The notes: generated by a model from the letters alone, not told the origin. A stretch of DNA of 64,000 nucleotides from CAWIOX01 sp963837775 (GCA_963837775.1 CAWIOX010000032.1:1-64000); one strand, 5' to 3'. Positions 1 through 8,540 are shown, counted from the first letter of the stretch. Numbers and translations are program-made.

Positions 1-906
1 GAGAACTGCCAAGCGACAATCCAAATTATAAAGCCCTGTAAAACAGGTGTTTAATAGTCAATCAACTAGCGAAGAATGTTTCCTATTGGGAAGTCCATTC
101 CCATTCGGTCATTGACAGGTTCTGGAGCCCGCATGATTAAAGGGTTTGCTTGTGATTGACCGGTTCTTATCGTCACTTTTACCGTCAAAATTGCCCCTCG
201 GCCGCCCTCGTAGCGTTGAGAGGGATTGTGAGACGTCGATACTTCCAAGGTTAATCGTTGATCAGGTGGAATTTTTGCGCGCTGCAGATCGCTTGGGAGC
301 ACCCCAGGTTTCAGCCTTACGGGACCATCCCCTCAGAATACGGTTGCCACATATTAAAGCCCAGCCGGGATGGCGTCGAGTACAGATCGCTGCCCCCTCG
401 AGTTTTGTATTCGCAACACCTCACAGAGGAAAATTATCAGACATGTCGGTCCCGCAACTAATGCGCCATATGAAACTAGAAAAAGGCGACCAGGTAGTCG
501 CCTTTTAATGTAGTCACATGTCCGCTTTTGGCCGGAAGTGTGAATTCGCCGTCGAGCCCGTAAGCGACCTGTCACCGCGTCAGCAAGTTTTTGCTATGGC
601 CGCTGTGTAGCTCTTGGCTGACCGGGTGTTCTCGGCCAGAAGCAGAAATTCGACGCATCGAAAATGCAGCAATTTGAACGACTCCTCCACTCTGAAAGCA
701 GTCAGATGGCCTACGCGAACTAATTGGCCAGAGCCGCCGTTCGACGGGCTGGGTCAATTGGTCAGCAATGCATCGGTAAGCCGCCTCTCGCTGGCGAATT
801 GGGCTGAACGGCAGCTTCCCGGTCTGGCGATGCGGACTCACGGCCCAAACCTGCTTCTGGGGTTCGACGGAAGCACTCTGCGCGCTCGTACGCGATACGT
901 AAGCGG
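1..906. other. Region without a recognisable gene
   Basis: Several short open frames exist on both strands here, but none has a recognisable motif, a good ribosome-binding site or codon use like the neighbours. The only clear structure is the terminator-like hairpin at 481-506. The stretch may hold the decayed end of a mobile element or of a gene lying mostly outside the window; nothing in it lets me decide. Confidence 0.5.
481..506. terminator. Bidirectional terminator-like hairpin
   Basis: A perfect 10-bp inverted repeat (arm AAAAGGCGAC) surrounds a 6-nt loop. The outer A/T pairs give a short U-tract on either strand. It could end transcription entering from the left edge. Confidence 0.6.
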
Positions 907-1491
907 CTAGCGGCTAAGTAGCCATTGATCTACAAACACTCTTGCATCAGCCAACAACCATTCAAAATCCTTCGCGAATCCAGAGGCGTCTGCAAGAAAC
1001 TCCGCCTCTCCCCCAACGAGAGGATTCGGACGCCGTACTCGCTGAGACATGCGGCTTAAAACATCTGCTATCCCGTCCAATTCCGCATAGCTCTGCAACC
1101 AATTTTCCTGTGCCATCAAGCGCATCGCAAAACCGGTGGACTCAGGCAGTTCGTCCAGGCGCGCCTCAATCTGACGATAGACCGACTGGCAATACAACGG
1201 GAGCATGTCCGAGTGAAATTTCGGCCAATCGCGCGCCAGGACATGATCGTAAAAAATGTCCACCAACACCCCCGCATATCTCCGACGCTCTTGCGATATC
1301 CGCGAGCGACTACAACGAAAAGCGGGATGGGTTTCAACAAATCCGTCGATTGCACGGTGCAACGCGACGCCTTGGGCCAAGTCCGTTGGCAAGCAACCGG
1401 GTAGGATCCCTTTGATCCAGTCCCCAATAACGCCACCGACCATCAAAGCAGGGGTTCTTTCAGCAAGAACGGCATGTGCCAGGAAATTCAT
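907..1491 (-). CDS. acpH: ACP phosphodiesterase family protein
   Basis: A 194-residue protein of the AcpH (DUF479) family, close to the usual length of about 193 residues. The N-terminus MNFLAHAVLAE, followed by GGVIGDWIKG and a histidine near residue 45 (VALHRAIDGFV), matches the HD-like metal-dependent fold. AcpH removes the 4'-phosphopantetheine arm from holo-acyl carrier protein, a cytoplasmic step in coenzyme A and lipid metabolism. ATG is the only sensible start, although its ribosome-binding site is weak. It is the most downstream gene of the minus-strand block, separated by about 110 bp from the YdhR-like gene, so it may be transcribed with it or alone. Confidence 0.75.
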   Translation of the reverse strand: MNFLAHAVLAERTPALMVGGVIGDWIKGILPGCLPTDLAQGVALHRAIDGFVETHPAFRCSRSRISQERRRYAGVLVDIFYDHVLARDWPKFHSDMLPLYCQSVYRQIEARLDELPESTGFAMRLMAQENWLQSYAELDGIADVLSRMSQRVRRPNPLVGGEAEFLADASGFAKDFEWLLADARVFVDQWLLSR

Positions 1492-1601
1492 CAGATCACT
1501 TTAACAAGGTCTTGTGCACGACCTTTACCTTTCATAAATGCGGTGATTTATCCACGCTCCGGTAATTCGTAGCGTGGACTTAGTATTGCGAACTGCCCCA
1601 A

Positions 1602-1913
1602 TTAGAAGCGGCAAACACCTGCTGTTACTGACGTGCCTTCCGGCATATCTTCATAACAAACTGTATTGAAATTTACCAAATTGGGATGAGTACTAACCGC
1701 TTTATACAAATCTGATTTTAGGTAATTTTCATAGTCGCCCTTTGACGCCCAAAAATACATACCACCGTAAGCGCCAATCTGGCTTTGTTTGATCCAGACC
1801 TTGGATACCAATCCTGGTACTTGCGCATAGCCTGGGGCGAGAGACTTCACTGCCTCACTGTAGGCGTTCTCATCAATTCCGCTGAGGTTAAATGTGACAT
1901 GAGTGACGTACAT
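1602..1913 (-). CDS. YdhR-like monooxygenase-fold (dimeric alpha/beta barrel) protein
   Basis: A 103-residue protein resembling the YdhR/ABM-type dimeric barrel family: an initial beta strand MYVTHVTFNL, a Val/Leu-rich middle (PGLVSKVWIK) and the segment YGGMYFWASKGDYENYL, typical of these small proteins. The family is linked to oxidation of aromatic or quinone-like compounds, but few members have proven substrates. A good ribosome-binding site (GGAG) lies 9 nt before the ATG. It lies 51 bp downstream of the aminotransferase gene on the same strand and may be the last gene of that unit. The function assignment is by fold only. Confidence 0.65.
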   Translation of the reverse strand: MYVTHVTFNLSGIDENAYSEAVKSLAPGYAQVPGLVSKVWIKQSQIGAYGGMYFWASKGDYENYLKSDLYKAVSTHPNLVNFNTVCYEDMPEGTSVTAGVCRF

Positions 1914-1964
1914 AGTTTTGCTCCTGTTTGATAAAGCGTTGTTTGAAAATTACTAGCAGAGGCA

Positions 1965-3143
1965 TCAACGCAAGGCTGATGCGAGACGGCTCAATGCCTC
2001 ATCGACACGCTGCCGAGGGCACGCCAGGTTGATGCGCATGAAGCCTTCTCCGTCTGAGCCAAACTTGGCCCCCTGATCGAGCCACAATCGTGCTCTACGT
2101 AGCAAGAAGTCGTGAAGTTCCGCAGGCGACATGCCAAGGCGGCGGCAATCAATCCATGCCAAATACAGCGACCCCGTCGGCGTGACCGTGAGTGGCAACT
2201 TGAGTTCGCTGACACGTCGAGCAAAGTGCACTTGATTTCCACGAACATAGTCGAGCATGGCGTTTGCCCATGGCTCTCCGTCTCGATATGCTGCCTCGCA
2301 CGCGGCGGTTCCCAGCGTATTGACGAAGAAGGTGCCGTTCCTCTCGCTCTGTGCTCGGTACGCCTGGCGTAGCCGCTCGTTCGGGATAAAGATGTTGGCA
2401 CAGGACAAGCCGGCGATATTGAAAGTCTTGCTCGGCGCTGTACAGACTATGGAGTTCTGAGCAATGGAGTCGTCCAGCATAGCGAACGGCACATGCTGTT
2501 GCCCCTCCCCGAAGACCAGATCCTGATGAACTTCGTCTGAGATTACCAAGATACCGTGCCGATCACAGATCGATGCCATGGTCAGCAGTTCATCCCTCGT
2601 CCACACGTTGCCCGTGGGATTGTGTGGATTGCAAAGGATGAATAGCTTTGTTCCAGGACGTATTGCCGCTTCAAAGGCGGGTGCGTCAAATCGATATCTG
2701 CCGTCATCGAGCATTAGCGGCGCTTGCGCCAAACGTCGTCCATTGGCTATTACGTCGTTAATAAAATGATGATAAACCGGCGTCTGCACAAGGACGTGAT
2801 CACCAGGTTGCGTGAAAGCTTGGATTGCAATATTGAGCGCACTGATAACCCCGGGTGACTGCGTTAGCCATTCCGGCTTTGCCTGCCAGCCGAATCGCCG
2901 CGCTTGCCATCCAACCGCCGCCTCGCGGTACGAATCTGGTGTGCCACCATAACCCAGTACGCCCAACGAAATTTCGCGCTGTAGCGCCTCCACGATGGGA
3001 GGGGCTACACGAAAGTCCATGTCCGCGACCCACATAGGAAGTGGATCAGCCGCGTACTGTTCAGGTGTGAGCAGAATTCGCGCTTGGGCCCATTTCATTG
3101 AATTGGATCGACTCCGGTCGATGATTTCATCAAAATCGTACAT
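1965..3143 (-). CDS. PatB/MalY-type PLP-dependent C-S lyase or aminotransferase
   Basis: A fold-type I PLP enzyme of 392 residues, the usual length for MalY/PatB cystathionine beta-lyases. Visible signatures are the N-terminal PMWVADMDFRVAPPI substrate-site motif, NPHNPTG near residue 172, the cofactor aspartate D203 in ISDEVH and the Schiff-base lysine K239 in APSKTFNIAGL. Members cleave cystathionine or cysteine conjugates to thiol, pyruvate and ammonia, and some act on glutathione- or cysteine-derived adducts. That would fit the neighbouring electrophile-detoxification genes, but the link is inference. A good Shine-Dalgarno (AAGGA) precedes the ATG. Confidence 0.85.
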   Translation of the reverse strand: MYDFDEIIDRSRSNSMKWAQARILLTPEQYAADPLPMWVADMDFRVAPPIVEALQREISLGVLGYGGTPDSYREAAVGWQARRFGWQAKPEWLTQSPGVISALNIAIQAFTQPGDHVLVQTPVYHHFINDVIANGRRLAQAPLMLDDGRYRFDAPAFEAAIRPGTKLFILCNPHNPTGNVWTRDELLTMASICDRHGILVISDEVHQDLVFGEGQQHVPFAMLDDSIAQNSIVCTAPSKTFNIAGLSCANIFIPNERLRQAYRAQSERNGTFFVNTLGTAACEAAYRDGEPWANAMLDYVRGNQVHFARRVSELKLPLTVTPTGSLYLAWIDCRRLGMSPAELHDFLLRRARLWLDQGAKFGSDGEGFMRINLACPRQRVDEALSRLASALR

Positions 3144-3359
3144 TGATTTCCTTATTAAATTTGCACGCTATTGAACTGCGATTTGTCGGAGGTCGAATAC
3201 CCTGGCCCAGCAGCAAGCTTACGAAGCATAGTGGCAGTTAATGCAACCACGCCTCCTAAAAGCTTTACCCTTGGATTTGATTCCGTTGTGTTAACTGCAG
3301 TACGCGAGTACGGTTTGAAAACACAGGTGATTAGAACGAGCCAGGGGCATTCACCTTCA

Positions 3360-4490
3360 TTAGTTAGCGCTTTCTACCGCTTCAATCGCCACCTCACCCT
3401 CGTATTCCGGATAGTCTGTGTACCCCTTGGAGCCGATAACGCCGTAGAACGTCGAACGGTCGCTTTCTGCAAGCGGCCATCCGTTGTGCATTCTTTCGAC
3501 AAGGTCAGGGTTGGCGATATACGAAGTTCCGAATGCGAAAAGGTCGAGATCGCCCTTCTCCAGTTCCGCTCGGGCAAGCTCACGATCGAAACCTCCCGCC
3601 GCCATCAGCGTGCCCTTATAGGCCTGCCGGAAGCGCGCACCAAAACCAGCTGGAACCTCAGCGGCGGTGATGGTGGGCTGATAGTTCAGGTGTACATAGG
3701 CCAGCTCCCTGTCATTGAGTGCCGCTGCGACGCTCATCCAGGTTTCCTCCTCGTCTGCGTATGGACGCAAGTCGTACAGGCGCCCGAAGGGGGATACGCG
3801 GACGCCAACGCGTGCTCCACCAATTGCGTCAGCGATGGCATCGACGGTTTCAAGGAGGAAACGCTGGCGATTGGCGATAGATCCGCCGTATTCATCCGTG
3901 CGCGTGTTCAGCTCACTGCTAAGGAACTGGTCGAACAGGAAGGCATTGGCGGCCATGAGTTCAATTCCATCGAATCCTGCTTCGATGGCTCGCAGCGCGG
4001 ACGCAACGAAGTCCCTCGTGACTCGCCGGACCTCCTCGGTGCTCAGTGCTCTGGGGATGCTCGGTGCCACGGGGCCGGCCTTGCCTGGTTCCAACCACGC
4101 ATAGACGCTTGTGTTGGTCGCAGGCACTTCGCCGGAGGACACCGGCGCTGCATTGTCGGGCTGAAGGGAGATATGCGACATTCTGCCGACATGCCAAAGC
4201 TGCGCGAAGATCTTCCCTCCTTTCGCATGTACAGCATCCGTGACCTTCCGCCAGGCCTGTGTTTGCTCATCGGTGTACAACCCGGGGGTATATAGGTAAC
4301 CGCGACCTTCATCGGAGATCGGCAAGCCCTCAGAAACGATCAGGCCAGCAGAGGCCCGTTGCGCGTAATAGAGAGCGGTCAGTTCATCCGGAACATTATC
4401 CAGTGCCCTGGTGCGGGTCATCGGGGCCATAACGATCCGATTGGCCAGTGAGACGCCAGACAGATCGTAGGGGGTGAATAAATTGCTCAT
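3360..4490 (-). CDS. Old Yellow Enzyme family protein with altered active site
   Basis: A TIM-barrel FMN protein of about 376 residues related to N-ethylmaleimide or alkene reductases. It begins MSNLFTPYDL and has IVMAPMTRTRA for the FMN site and AQLWHVGRMSH in the barrel. I chose the ATG at 4490 because GAGG lies 6 nt upstream; a longer reading reaches 4541. Oddly, the catalytic segment that in OYE1 reads H-S-A-N-G-Y appears as M179-A-A-N182-A-F184. The substrate-anchoring His is Met and the proton-donor Tyr is Phe, while the Asn remains. It may therefore be a poor ene-reductase, or use another donor or reaction. It sits between osmC and the C-S lyase gene. Confidence 0.88.
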   Translation of the reverse strand: MSNLFTPYDLSGVSLANRIVMAPMTRTRALDNVPDELTALYYAQRASAGLIVSEGLPISDEGRGYLYTPGLYTDEQTQAWRKVTDAVHAKGGKIFAQLWHVGRMSHISLQPDNAAPVSSGEVPATNTSVYAWLEPGKAGPVAPSIPRALSTEEVRRVTRDFVASALRAIEAGFDGIELMAANAFLFDQFLSSELNTRTDEYGGSIANRQRFLLETVDAIADAIGGARVGVRVSPFGRLYDLRPYADEEETWMSVAAALNDRELAYVHLNYQPTITAAEVPAGFGARFRQAYKGTLMAAGGFDRELARAELEKGDLDLFAFGTSYIANPDLVERMHNGWPLAESDRSTFYGVIGSKGYTDYPEYEGEVAIEAVESAN

Positions 4491-4571
4491 TGTGTACCTC
4501 AAATAGTGGGACGCAGCGCTGAACGCGCTGCTTGATTTCAAGCTGAATAGTTTTGGGAGAGTGACCCGGGA

Positions 4572-5132
4572 TTACGCCCCGTGAATCTCCAGCTTCGGCA
4601 CCATGCGGATGGCCCTGGAGAAATTGGCCAGGTTCGCCGAGGTCTTGGTAACGATCTTGTGCAGTTCTTCGACCTTTTCACGCGGGGCATCAGTGTGCAG
4701 CCGAACAACGTAGCTCACTTGGTCGTAACCCGGATTGACGCTCTCATCCAGACCAAGGACTCCGCGCAGATCGAGCTCTCCATCAGTCTCAATCTCCAGG
4801 CTATGGACGGTAATGCCCATTGCTGCGGCGTTGACGGCGTAGCCCACCGACAGGCAGGCGTTGAGCGCAGCCATAAGCAGTTCTTGGGGATTTGGCGCGG
4901 AGTTCTGACCAAGAAATTCAGTCGGCTCATCCGCCGCAATTTCAAAGTGCCGCTGGTACTCCACTCCACACAGGGAATACCGACTCACGGTCGCCACGGA
5001 TCGAGTCTGGTGTTCCCATTTGGTCTTGACATTGAATCGGGCGCTGCGCTTCGACGCATCCGTGGTTTCGGCTACGCCCTGTGCAAACTCCTGCAAAGCC
5101 GCTACGTCAATACCATTTAGTTTGTTGCTCAT
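4572..5132 (-). CDS. OsmC family protein
   Basis: A 186-residue OsmC/Ohr-fold protein. The motif NPQELLMAALNACLSVGY carries the conserved first cysteine at C93. The second reactive cysteine of true peroxidases is absent: the equivalent helix reads TSANLANFSRA. Family members with both cysteines reduce organic hydroperoxides; proteins like this one may bind or reduce other thiol-reactive compounds. The start is supported by GGAG about 8 nt upstream. It is on the same strand as the DsbA-like gene (133 bp upstream) and the OYE homologue (downstream), suggesting one transcription unit for electrophile or peroxide stress. Confidence 0.85.
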   Translation of the reverse strand: MSNKLNGIDVAALQEFAQGVAETTDASKRSARFNVKTKWEHQTRSVATVSRYSLCGVEYQRHFEIAADEPTEFLGQNSAPNPQELLMAALNACLSVGYAVNAAAMGITVHSLEIETDGELDLRGVLGLDESVNPGYDQVSYVVRLHTDAPREKVEELHKIVTKTSANLANFSRAIRMVPKLEIHGA

Positions 5133-5265
5133 CTGATTACTCCTCTACATGAAGGCGCTGTCGCGCACGAAATAGCTCTAGCAAATTCGCTCATGGCTTC
5201 TTCGCTAAAGCGGGATACTGGGGCCGATTACTGGCCCACCTGTCGATCCGTGATGCCGCTGCGGG

Positions 5266-5946
5266 TCAGATCGCACATCCATTGATGCTGCAGCTCGCCC
5301 CAGCGCCATCATCGAGTGGCTCCGGCACATCAATCGCCGCTTCGAGCAGCGTTTTTTCAAACGCTGCAACTTCGCGGGCACCTGACAAATGAAACTTGTC
5401 GTTGAACACGAACAAAGGCACGCCATTGGCGATCTTGTTCGCCTCCTGTTCATCGCAGGCGATTTCGGACGCAATTTGGGGGGAGTCGAAATCTAACGAG
5501 CCCTCAGAAAGCCCCATCTCTCTTGCGAGAGAGACAAGCACTTCTCTGTCGAAGATATCGATTCCATCGGTGGTATAGGCCTGATAGATCCGCTCGATGA
5601 TTCGCTGCCTGTCCTCTGGTGCTCCGATACTCTTGACCAGTGCGTGTGCGTCACTCGTATCACCAAAGCGCATGCTGCCGAAGTTGTACGTCAGGCCCTC
5701 CATAGCACCGCTCTCGGCGACCGCGGCCATCATCCGTTCCGCTGCGCTCACACTGCCGAATTTTTGATGAAGCACCTTCTGGAAGTCGGCTGGTGCCATG
5801 CCCTTGCCAAGGCGATAGGCCTTGGGCGTGACGATGACTTCGAGTTGTCCCGCCAATCCCAATACTGCCTTTTCAAAACGCCGCTTGGCGATCCAACACC
5901 ATGGGCAGGCAAAATCTGACCAAATCTCTACGTTGACTCTCTTCAT
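5266..5946 (-). CDS. DsbA-family (FrnE-like) thiol oxidoreductase
   Basis: A 226-residue thioredoxin-fold protein with the redox motif C14-P-W-C17 directly after the first strand (VEIWSDFACPWCW). It has the inserted helical domain and the late segment NGVPLFVFNDKFHLSGA, whose cis-proline region is typical of FrnE/YwbO-type DsbA proteins. No signal peptide is present, so it is probably cytoplasmic. Such proteins act as disulfide isomerases or glutathione-dependent enzymes. The C-terminal tail has two extra cysteines (CSINGC). AAGGA precedes the ATG. An operator-like palindrome at 6011-6033 lies upstream, so the neighbouring TetR regulator probably controls it. Confidence 0.85.
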   Translation of the reverse strand: MKRVNVEIWSDFACPWCWIAKRRFEKAVLGLAGQLEVIVTPKAYRLGKGMAPADFQKVLHQKFGSVSAAERMMAAVAESGAMEGLTYNFGSMRFGDTSDAHALVKSIGAPEDRQRIIERIYQAYTTDGIDIFDREVLVSLAREMGLSEGSLDFDSPQIASEIACDEQEANKIANGVPLFVFNDKFHLSGAREVAAFEKTLLEAAIDVPEPLDDGAGASCSINGCAI

Positions 5947-6010
5947 GGTTCGTTCCTTGTCATGTGAAGGGTCGCCTGAACGACCTTTGTGATACCTAAT
6001 TCACCCCTAA

Positions 6011-6033
6011 AACAACCCTACTAGTAGGTTGTT
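6011..6033. promoter_or_regulatory. Putative TetR operator upstream of the DsbA-like gene
   Basis: The core CCTACTAGTAGG (6017-6028) is a perfect 12-bp palindrome flanked by AACAAC and GTTGTT, which extend the symmetry with a one-base offset. It shares the word ACTAGTAG with the sites at 6752-6777 and 8053-8070. It lies 65 bp before the DsbA-like start. Binding by the adjacent TetR protein is inferred. Confidence 0.6.
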
Positions 6034-6128
6034 ATCAGGGGCCAAATAAAGGAACCATGCCGACTCGGACGATGGTTCCTGAGAATTCAGCCAAAGCGAC
6101 ATCCGTCAACTTTGGCGTGGGCTGCTAG

Positions 6129-6692
6129 CTAAGTCTTTTCAATAATGAGCCCAATAATGTTGTCGTCGATCAAGTCGTCTTCTTTCGTCGCCCAGTTGAT
6201 AAAGCTGGCCCCTTCCAGAACGCTCAACAGCAGGAAGGCTTTCTGCCGGGTTCCGCGACCAGGTGGAATCTCTCCATCAGCCACCCCCTTGTCCAGAATC
6301 GCCGTCAACCATGTCAATTGCACATTAAAAAAACGATGCGTGAGCTCTTGCAATCCGGATGGAAGTGCGGCCATCTCAGCAGCCAGTGCACCGCAGAGAG
6401 GTAACAAACTGCCTTCGCTGCTGGCGCGAAAGAGTCGGAAGAATGCCTCCAGGCGCCCTAGCAAATCTTGATGCTCCCTCTCAATGCGCTCAAAGTCGCC
6501 ACGCACTCTCGCGATATAGTCTTCGACAATGGCTACTCCCAACGCTTCCTTCGTGGGGAAGTGATGATGAATGCTTGCCTTCCTGATCCCGACCACTTCG
6601 GCCAAGTCCGCGTAGCTAAACGCGGCGTATCCCTTGGTGCGCATCAGGCTCTCTGCTGCGTGCACTAATGCGTCCCGTGTTCCGATTGCCAT
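6129..6692 (-). CDS. TetR/AcrR family transcriptional regulator
   Basis: A 187-residue TetR-type repressor. The N-terminal helix-turn-helix reads FSYADLAEVVGIRKASIHHHFPTK, close to the NemR/AcuR branch. The C-terminal ligand domain includes LLSVLEGASFINWATKED. I start it at the ATG at 6692 because a very strong AGGAGG lies just upstream; a longer frame to 6779 lacks such a site and would run into the operator. A 26-bp inverted repeat at 6752-6777 before the gene suggests autoregulation. Related sites before the DsbA-like gene and the SDR gene suggest a small local regulon. The ligand is unknown; reactive electrophiles are a reasonable guess from the neighbours. Confidence 0.88.
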   Translation of the reverse strand: MAIGTRDALVHAAESLMRTKGYAAFSYADLAEVVGIRKASIHHHFPTKEALGVAIVEDYIARVRGDFERIEREHQDLLGRLEAFFRLFRASSEGSLLPLCGALAAEMAALPSGLQELTHRFFNVQLTWLTAILDKGVADGEIPPGRGTRQKAFLLLSVLEGASFINWATKEDDLIDDNIIGLIIEKT

Positions 6693-6751
6693 ACATCCTC
6701 CTAATTGTCTGCGCTCAGCCAGAAAGAGCGCCATATTTGGCATAAGCAGAA

Positions 6752-6777
6752 GACTGACTACTAGTTGGTAGCCAGTC
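6752..6777. promoter_or_regulatory. Putative TetR operator before tetR
   Basis: An inverted repeat of the form GACTG-n-CTAC-n6-GTAG-n-CAGTC lies 60 bp upstream of the chosen tetR start. On the minus strand it contains CTACCAACTAGTAG, the same 14-mer found on the plus strand at 8053-8066. A -35-like TTGACT (minus strand) lies inside its left edge. Autoregulation is inferred. Confidence 0.65.
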
Positions 6778-6854
6778 AAGCCCTAAGAGGGTGTCGAATC
6801 CCCATGCGCCCGATGGAGGCATCGCAGGGGAGACTCGGGCAGCAGATACAGGAC

Positions 6855-7190
6855 TTACAGCTCTTCATATGCCTCGAACGCGCGAGCCGAGTAGACGTAC
6901 GCCGCGCCGGCGTTCAGAGCGATTGCCGTACCCAAGGCCGCTGCAACCTCTTCCTTGCTGGCACCTGCTTTCTTTGCAGCGGCAGCATGGGCTGCGATGC
7001 AACCATCGCAGCGGGTCGTGACTGCCACGGCCAAGGAAATCAGCTCGTGCGTTTTGGCATCCAGGACATTGCCTTCCCGTGTCGCTGTTTCGAGTTTATG
7101 GAATGCGCTGGCAACCGGTGCATTCGCCTTTGAAAAACCTCCGACACGCTTGATCAGTGCCGTCAATTTGTTGGTCCATTTAGTTTCCAT
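6855..7190 (-). CDS. AhpD/carboxymuconolactone decarboxylase-like protein
   Basis: A 111-residue all-helical protein of the AhpD-like CMD family. The active-site pattern is complete: E49 in the helix before, then C61-D-G-C64 and H68 in TTRCDGCIAAH, followed by the usual EEVAAALGTAIALNAG. Such proteins carry out CxxC-based alkylhydroperoxidase chemistry, reduced in some bacteria by lipoamide. AAGGA precedes the ATG. It follows the SDR gene by 33 bp, so the two form an operon driven from the promoter at 8073-8101. A role in peroxide or electrophile defence is inferred. Confidence 0.88.
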   Translation of the reverse strand: METKWTNKLTALIKRVGGFSKANAPVASAFHKLETATREGNVLDAKTHELISLAVAVTTRCDGCIAAHAAAAKKAGASKEEVAAALGTAIALNAGAAYVYSARAFEAYEEL

Positions 7191-7223
7191 TTTGAGTTTC
7201 CTTTGTGCTTTGTCTATTGGTTC

Positions 7224-8021
7224 TTACTTTCCCAGCTTGCGGGAAGCCATCACGCCACCATCCACATCCCAGACCGCGCCGGTCACCCAGGAGGCCTTAT
7301 CGGAGAGTAGGAAGACGATGCTCTCCGCGACATCGCGCGGCGTGCCGTTGCGGCCAAGCGGATGGAAGTCATTGAAATCCTTCAATGCGCTATCCAGTTG
7401 CTCGCCGGGAATGAAGCGCTCGAAGATCCGGGTTTCCACCATCCCTGGGGCGACTGAATTGATACGGATGCCGTTTCCCGCAAGTTCTGCCGCCACATGC
7501 TTCGTCATGGCTTCCAGTCCGATTTTCGCCATCGAATAGGCCGAGGCGTGAACGGTTTCGATGGCCTGCCGGGCGGCAACGGCTGTGACATTGACGATCG
7601 AGCCAGGCCTTTTCTGCGCGACTAGAGTGCTGGCAACCTGCTGGGTGATGAAGAAGATCGCGCGGTTCAAGTTGAGGAAATTGTCATAGTCCTCAGGCGA
7701 ATGCTCAAGAAAGGCCTTGGGGTAAAAGATTCCAGCGGAATTCACCAGCAGATCGATGTCGCTGTGTTCGCGCGCCAGTTTGTCGATGAGCGTGCGTACG
7801 CTGGCGAAGTCCGACAAATCGGCGGTGAGGGCGAATGCCTTGTCTTCGCCTGCAATGGCCGCCAGTTGCTGGCGAGCCGCTTCGGCCTTCTCCTTCCGGT
7901 TTCCAACGACAACGACCGCGCCACCTTCATGGGCAACCATCATGGCGGTTTCCAGACCGATGCCGCTGGTCCCGCCAACGACCAGGAGTTTGCGACCTTC
8001 AAAGTTCTTGGCTTGCATCAT
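7224..8021 (-). CDS. Short-chain dehydrogenase/reductase
   Basis: A classical SDR of 265 residues. The cofactor motif GGTSGIG is at residues 16-22, LLVNSAGIFYP supplies the NNAG-type element, and Y-S-M-A-K provides the catalytic Tyr and Lys. The end has WVTGAVWDVDGG. It reduces or oxidises an alcohol/carbonyl with NAD(P)H; the substrate cannot be read from sequence. Two adjacent ATGs occur, with AGGAA upstream. It is the first gene of the SDR-AhpD unit, directly behind a consensus promoter whose start region is overlapped by a TetR-type operator. Confidence 0.92.
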   Translation of the reverse strand: MMQAKNFEGRKLLVVGGTSGIGLETAMMVAHEGGAVVVVGNRKEKAEAARQQLAAIAGEDKAFALTADLSDFASVRTLIDKLAREHSDIDLLVNSAGIFYPKAFLEHSPEDYDNFLNLNRAIFFITQQVASTLVAQKRPGSIVNVTAVAARQAIETVHASAYSMAKIGLEAMTKHVAAELAGNGIRINSVAPGMVETRIFERFIPGEQLDSALKDFNDFHPLGRNGTPRDVAESIVFLLSDKASWVTGAVWDVDGGVMASRKLGK

Positions 8022-8052
8022 TACGTTTCCTATTCATGGTTAAAAAACCTGC

Positions 8053-8101
8053 CTACCAACTAGTAGGTAGATATAATATGTGCACCAAGTCTGTCTGTCA
8101 A
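8053..8101 (-). promoter_or_regulatory. Sigma-70 promoter overlapped by TetR-type operator (SDR operon)
   Basis: On the minus strand, TTGACA (8096-8101) and TATTAT (8073-8078) are separated by exactly 17 bp, a near-consensus sigma-70 promoter. Directly downstream, over the expected transcription start, lies CTACCAACTAGTAG (8053-8066) extended by GTAG to 8070. This placement is what a TetR repressor of the SDR-AhpD operon would need. Confidence 0.75.
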
Positions 8102-8185
8102 CTGCGGCAAACATATAATTTCCTCCCTTGGTGTCTTGGTGAGGTGCCATCCCAAACAATGACCTGAAAACTGTCCGGTAAGTAA

Positions 8186-8342
8186 CGGACACCGGCCATT
8201 CAAGGCGGGAGAGGCCAATGACCACAAAGGCCGAGGACTTCCCAGTGAGCAGTCGTCAGGAACGGCTGCCCCACTTTGTTACCTGCCCTTCAGCAGGCGA
8301 CCTGCCGAAGGTCAGCAATGGGTCGGACACCGGCCATTCAAG
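8186..8342 (+). repeat. Pair of 19-bp direct repeats
   Basis: The 19-mer CGGACACCGGCCATTCAAG occurs at 8186-8204 and again at 8324-8342. The sequence between shows no recognisable gene. The pair lies in the scar-like region between the SDR promoter and the esterase gene and may be remains of a mobile or recombination event. Confidence 0.6.
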
Positions 8343-8464
8343 TAGTTCTTATGCGGACATCACGCTTGACAGCCAGAGCGGGCGCAACCCGCGCTGTCGG
8401 CTTCAATCGCGCCACGCCGTGGGTTTCACCCACGCTACGATGCCAACGAATTTACAAAAAAATC

Positions 8465-8540
8465 GGGGGTATGCATCAAAATCATGCCGTTGCCGCAATC
8501 ATTTAAAGGGCTTTCAAATATACACGGCGGGGTATAAATC
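8465..8540 (+). repeat. Intergenic repeat family, copy A
   Basis: This copy starts with GGGGGTAT and shares an uninterrupted 38-bp identity with copy B at 13806. It ends with an ATAC-N8-GTAT inverted repeat, here with a G-rich loop. Related but more divergent copies lie at 25390, 50628 and 57724. The element is about 76 bp and lies downstream (3' side) of the esterase gene. Confidence 0.7.

Noticed and set aside
3171..4295. 374-codon plus-strand frame opposite the OYE homologue
   Set aside because: It overlaps a clear FMN-barrel gene with a good ribosome-binding site; the frame itself shows no family pattern.
8465..8540. Firm identification of the repeat family as a known toxic sRNA
   Set aside because: I only recall that such a family exists in betaproteobacteria; no sequence comparison was possible.
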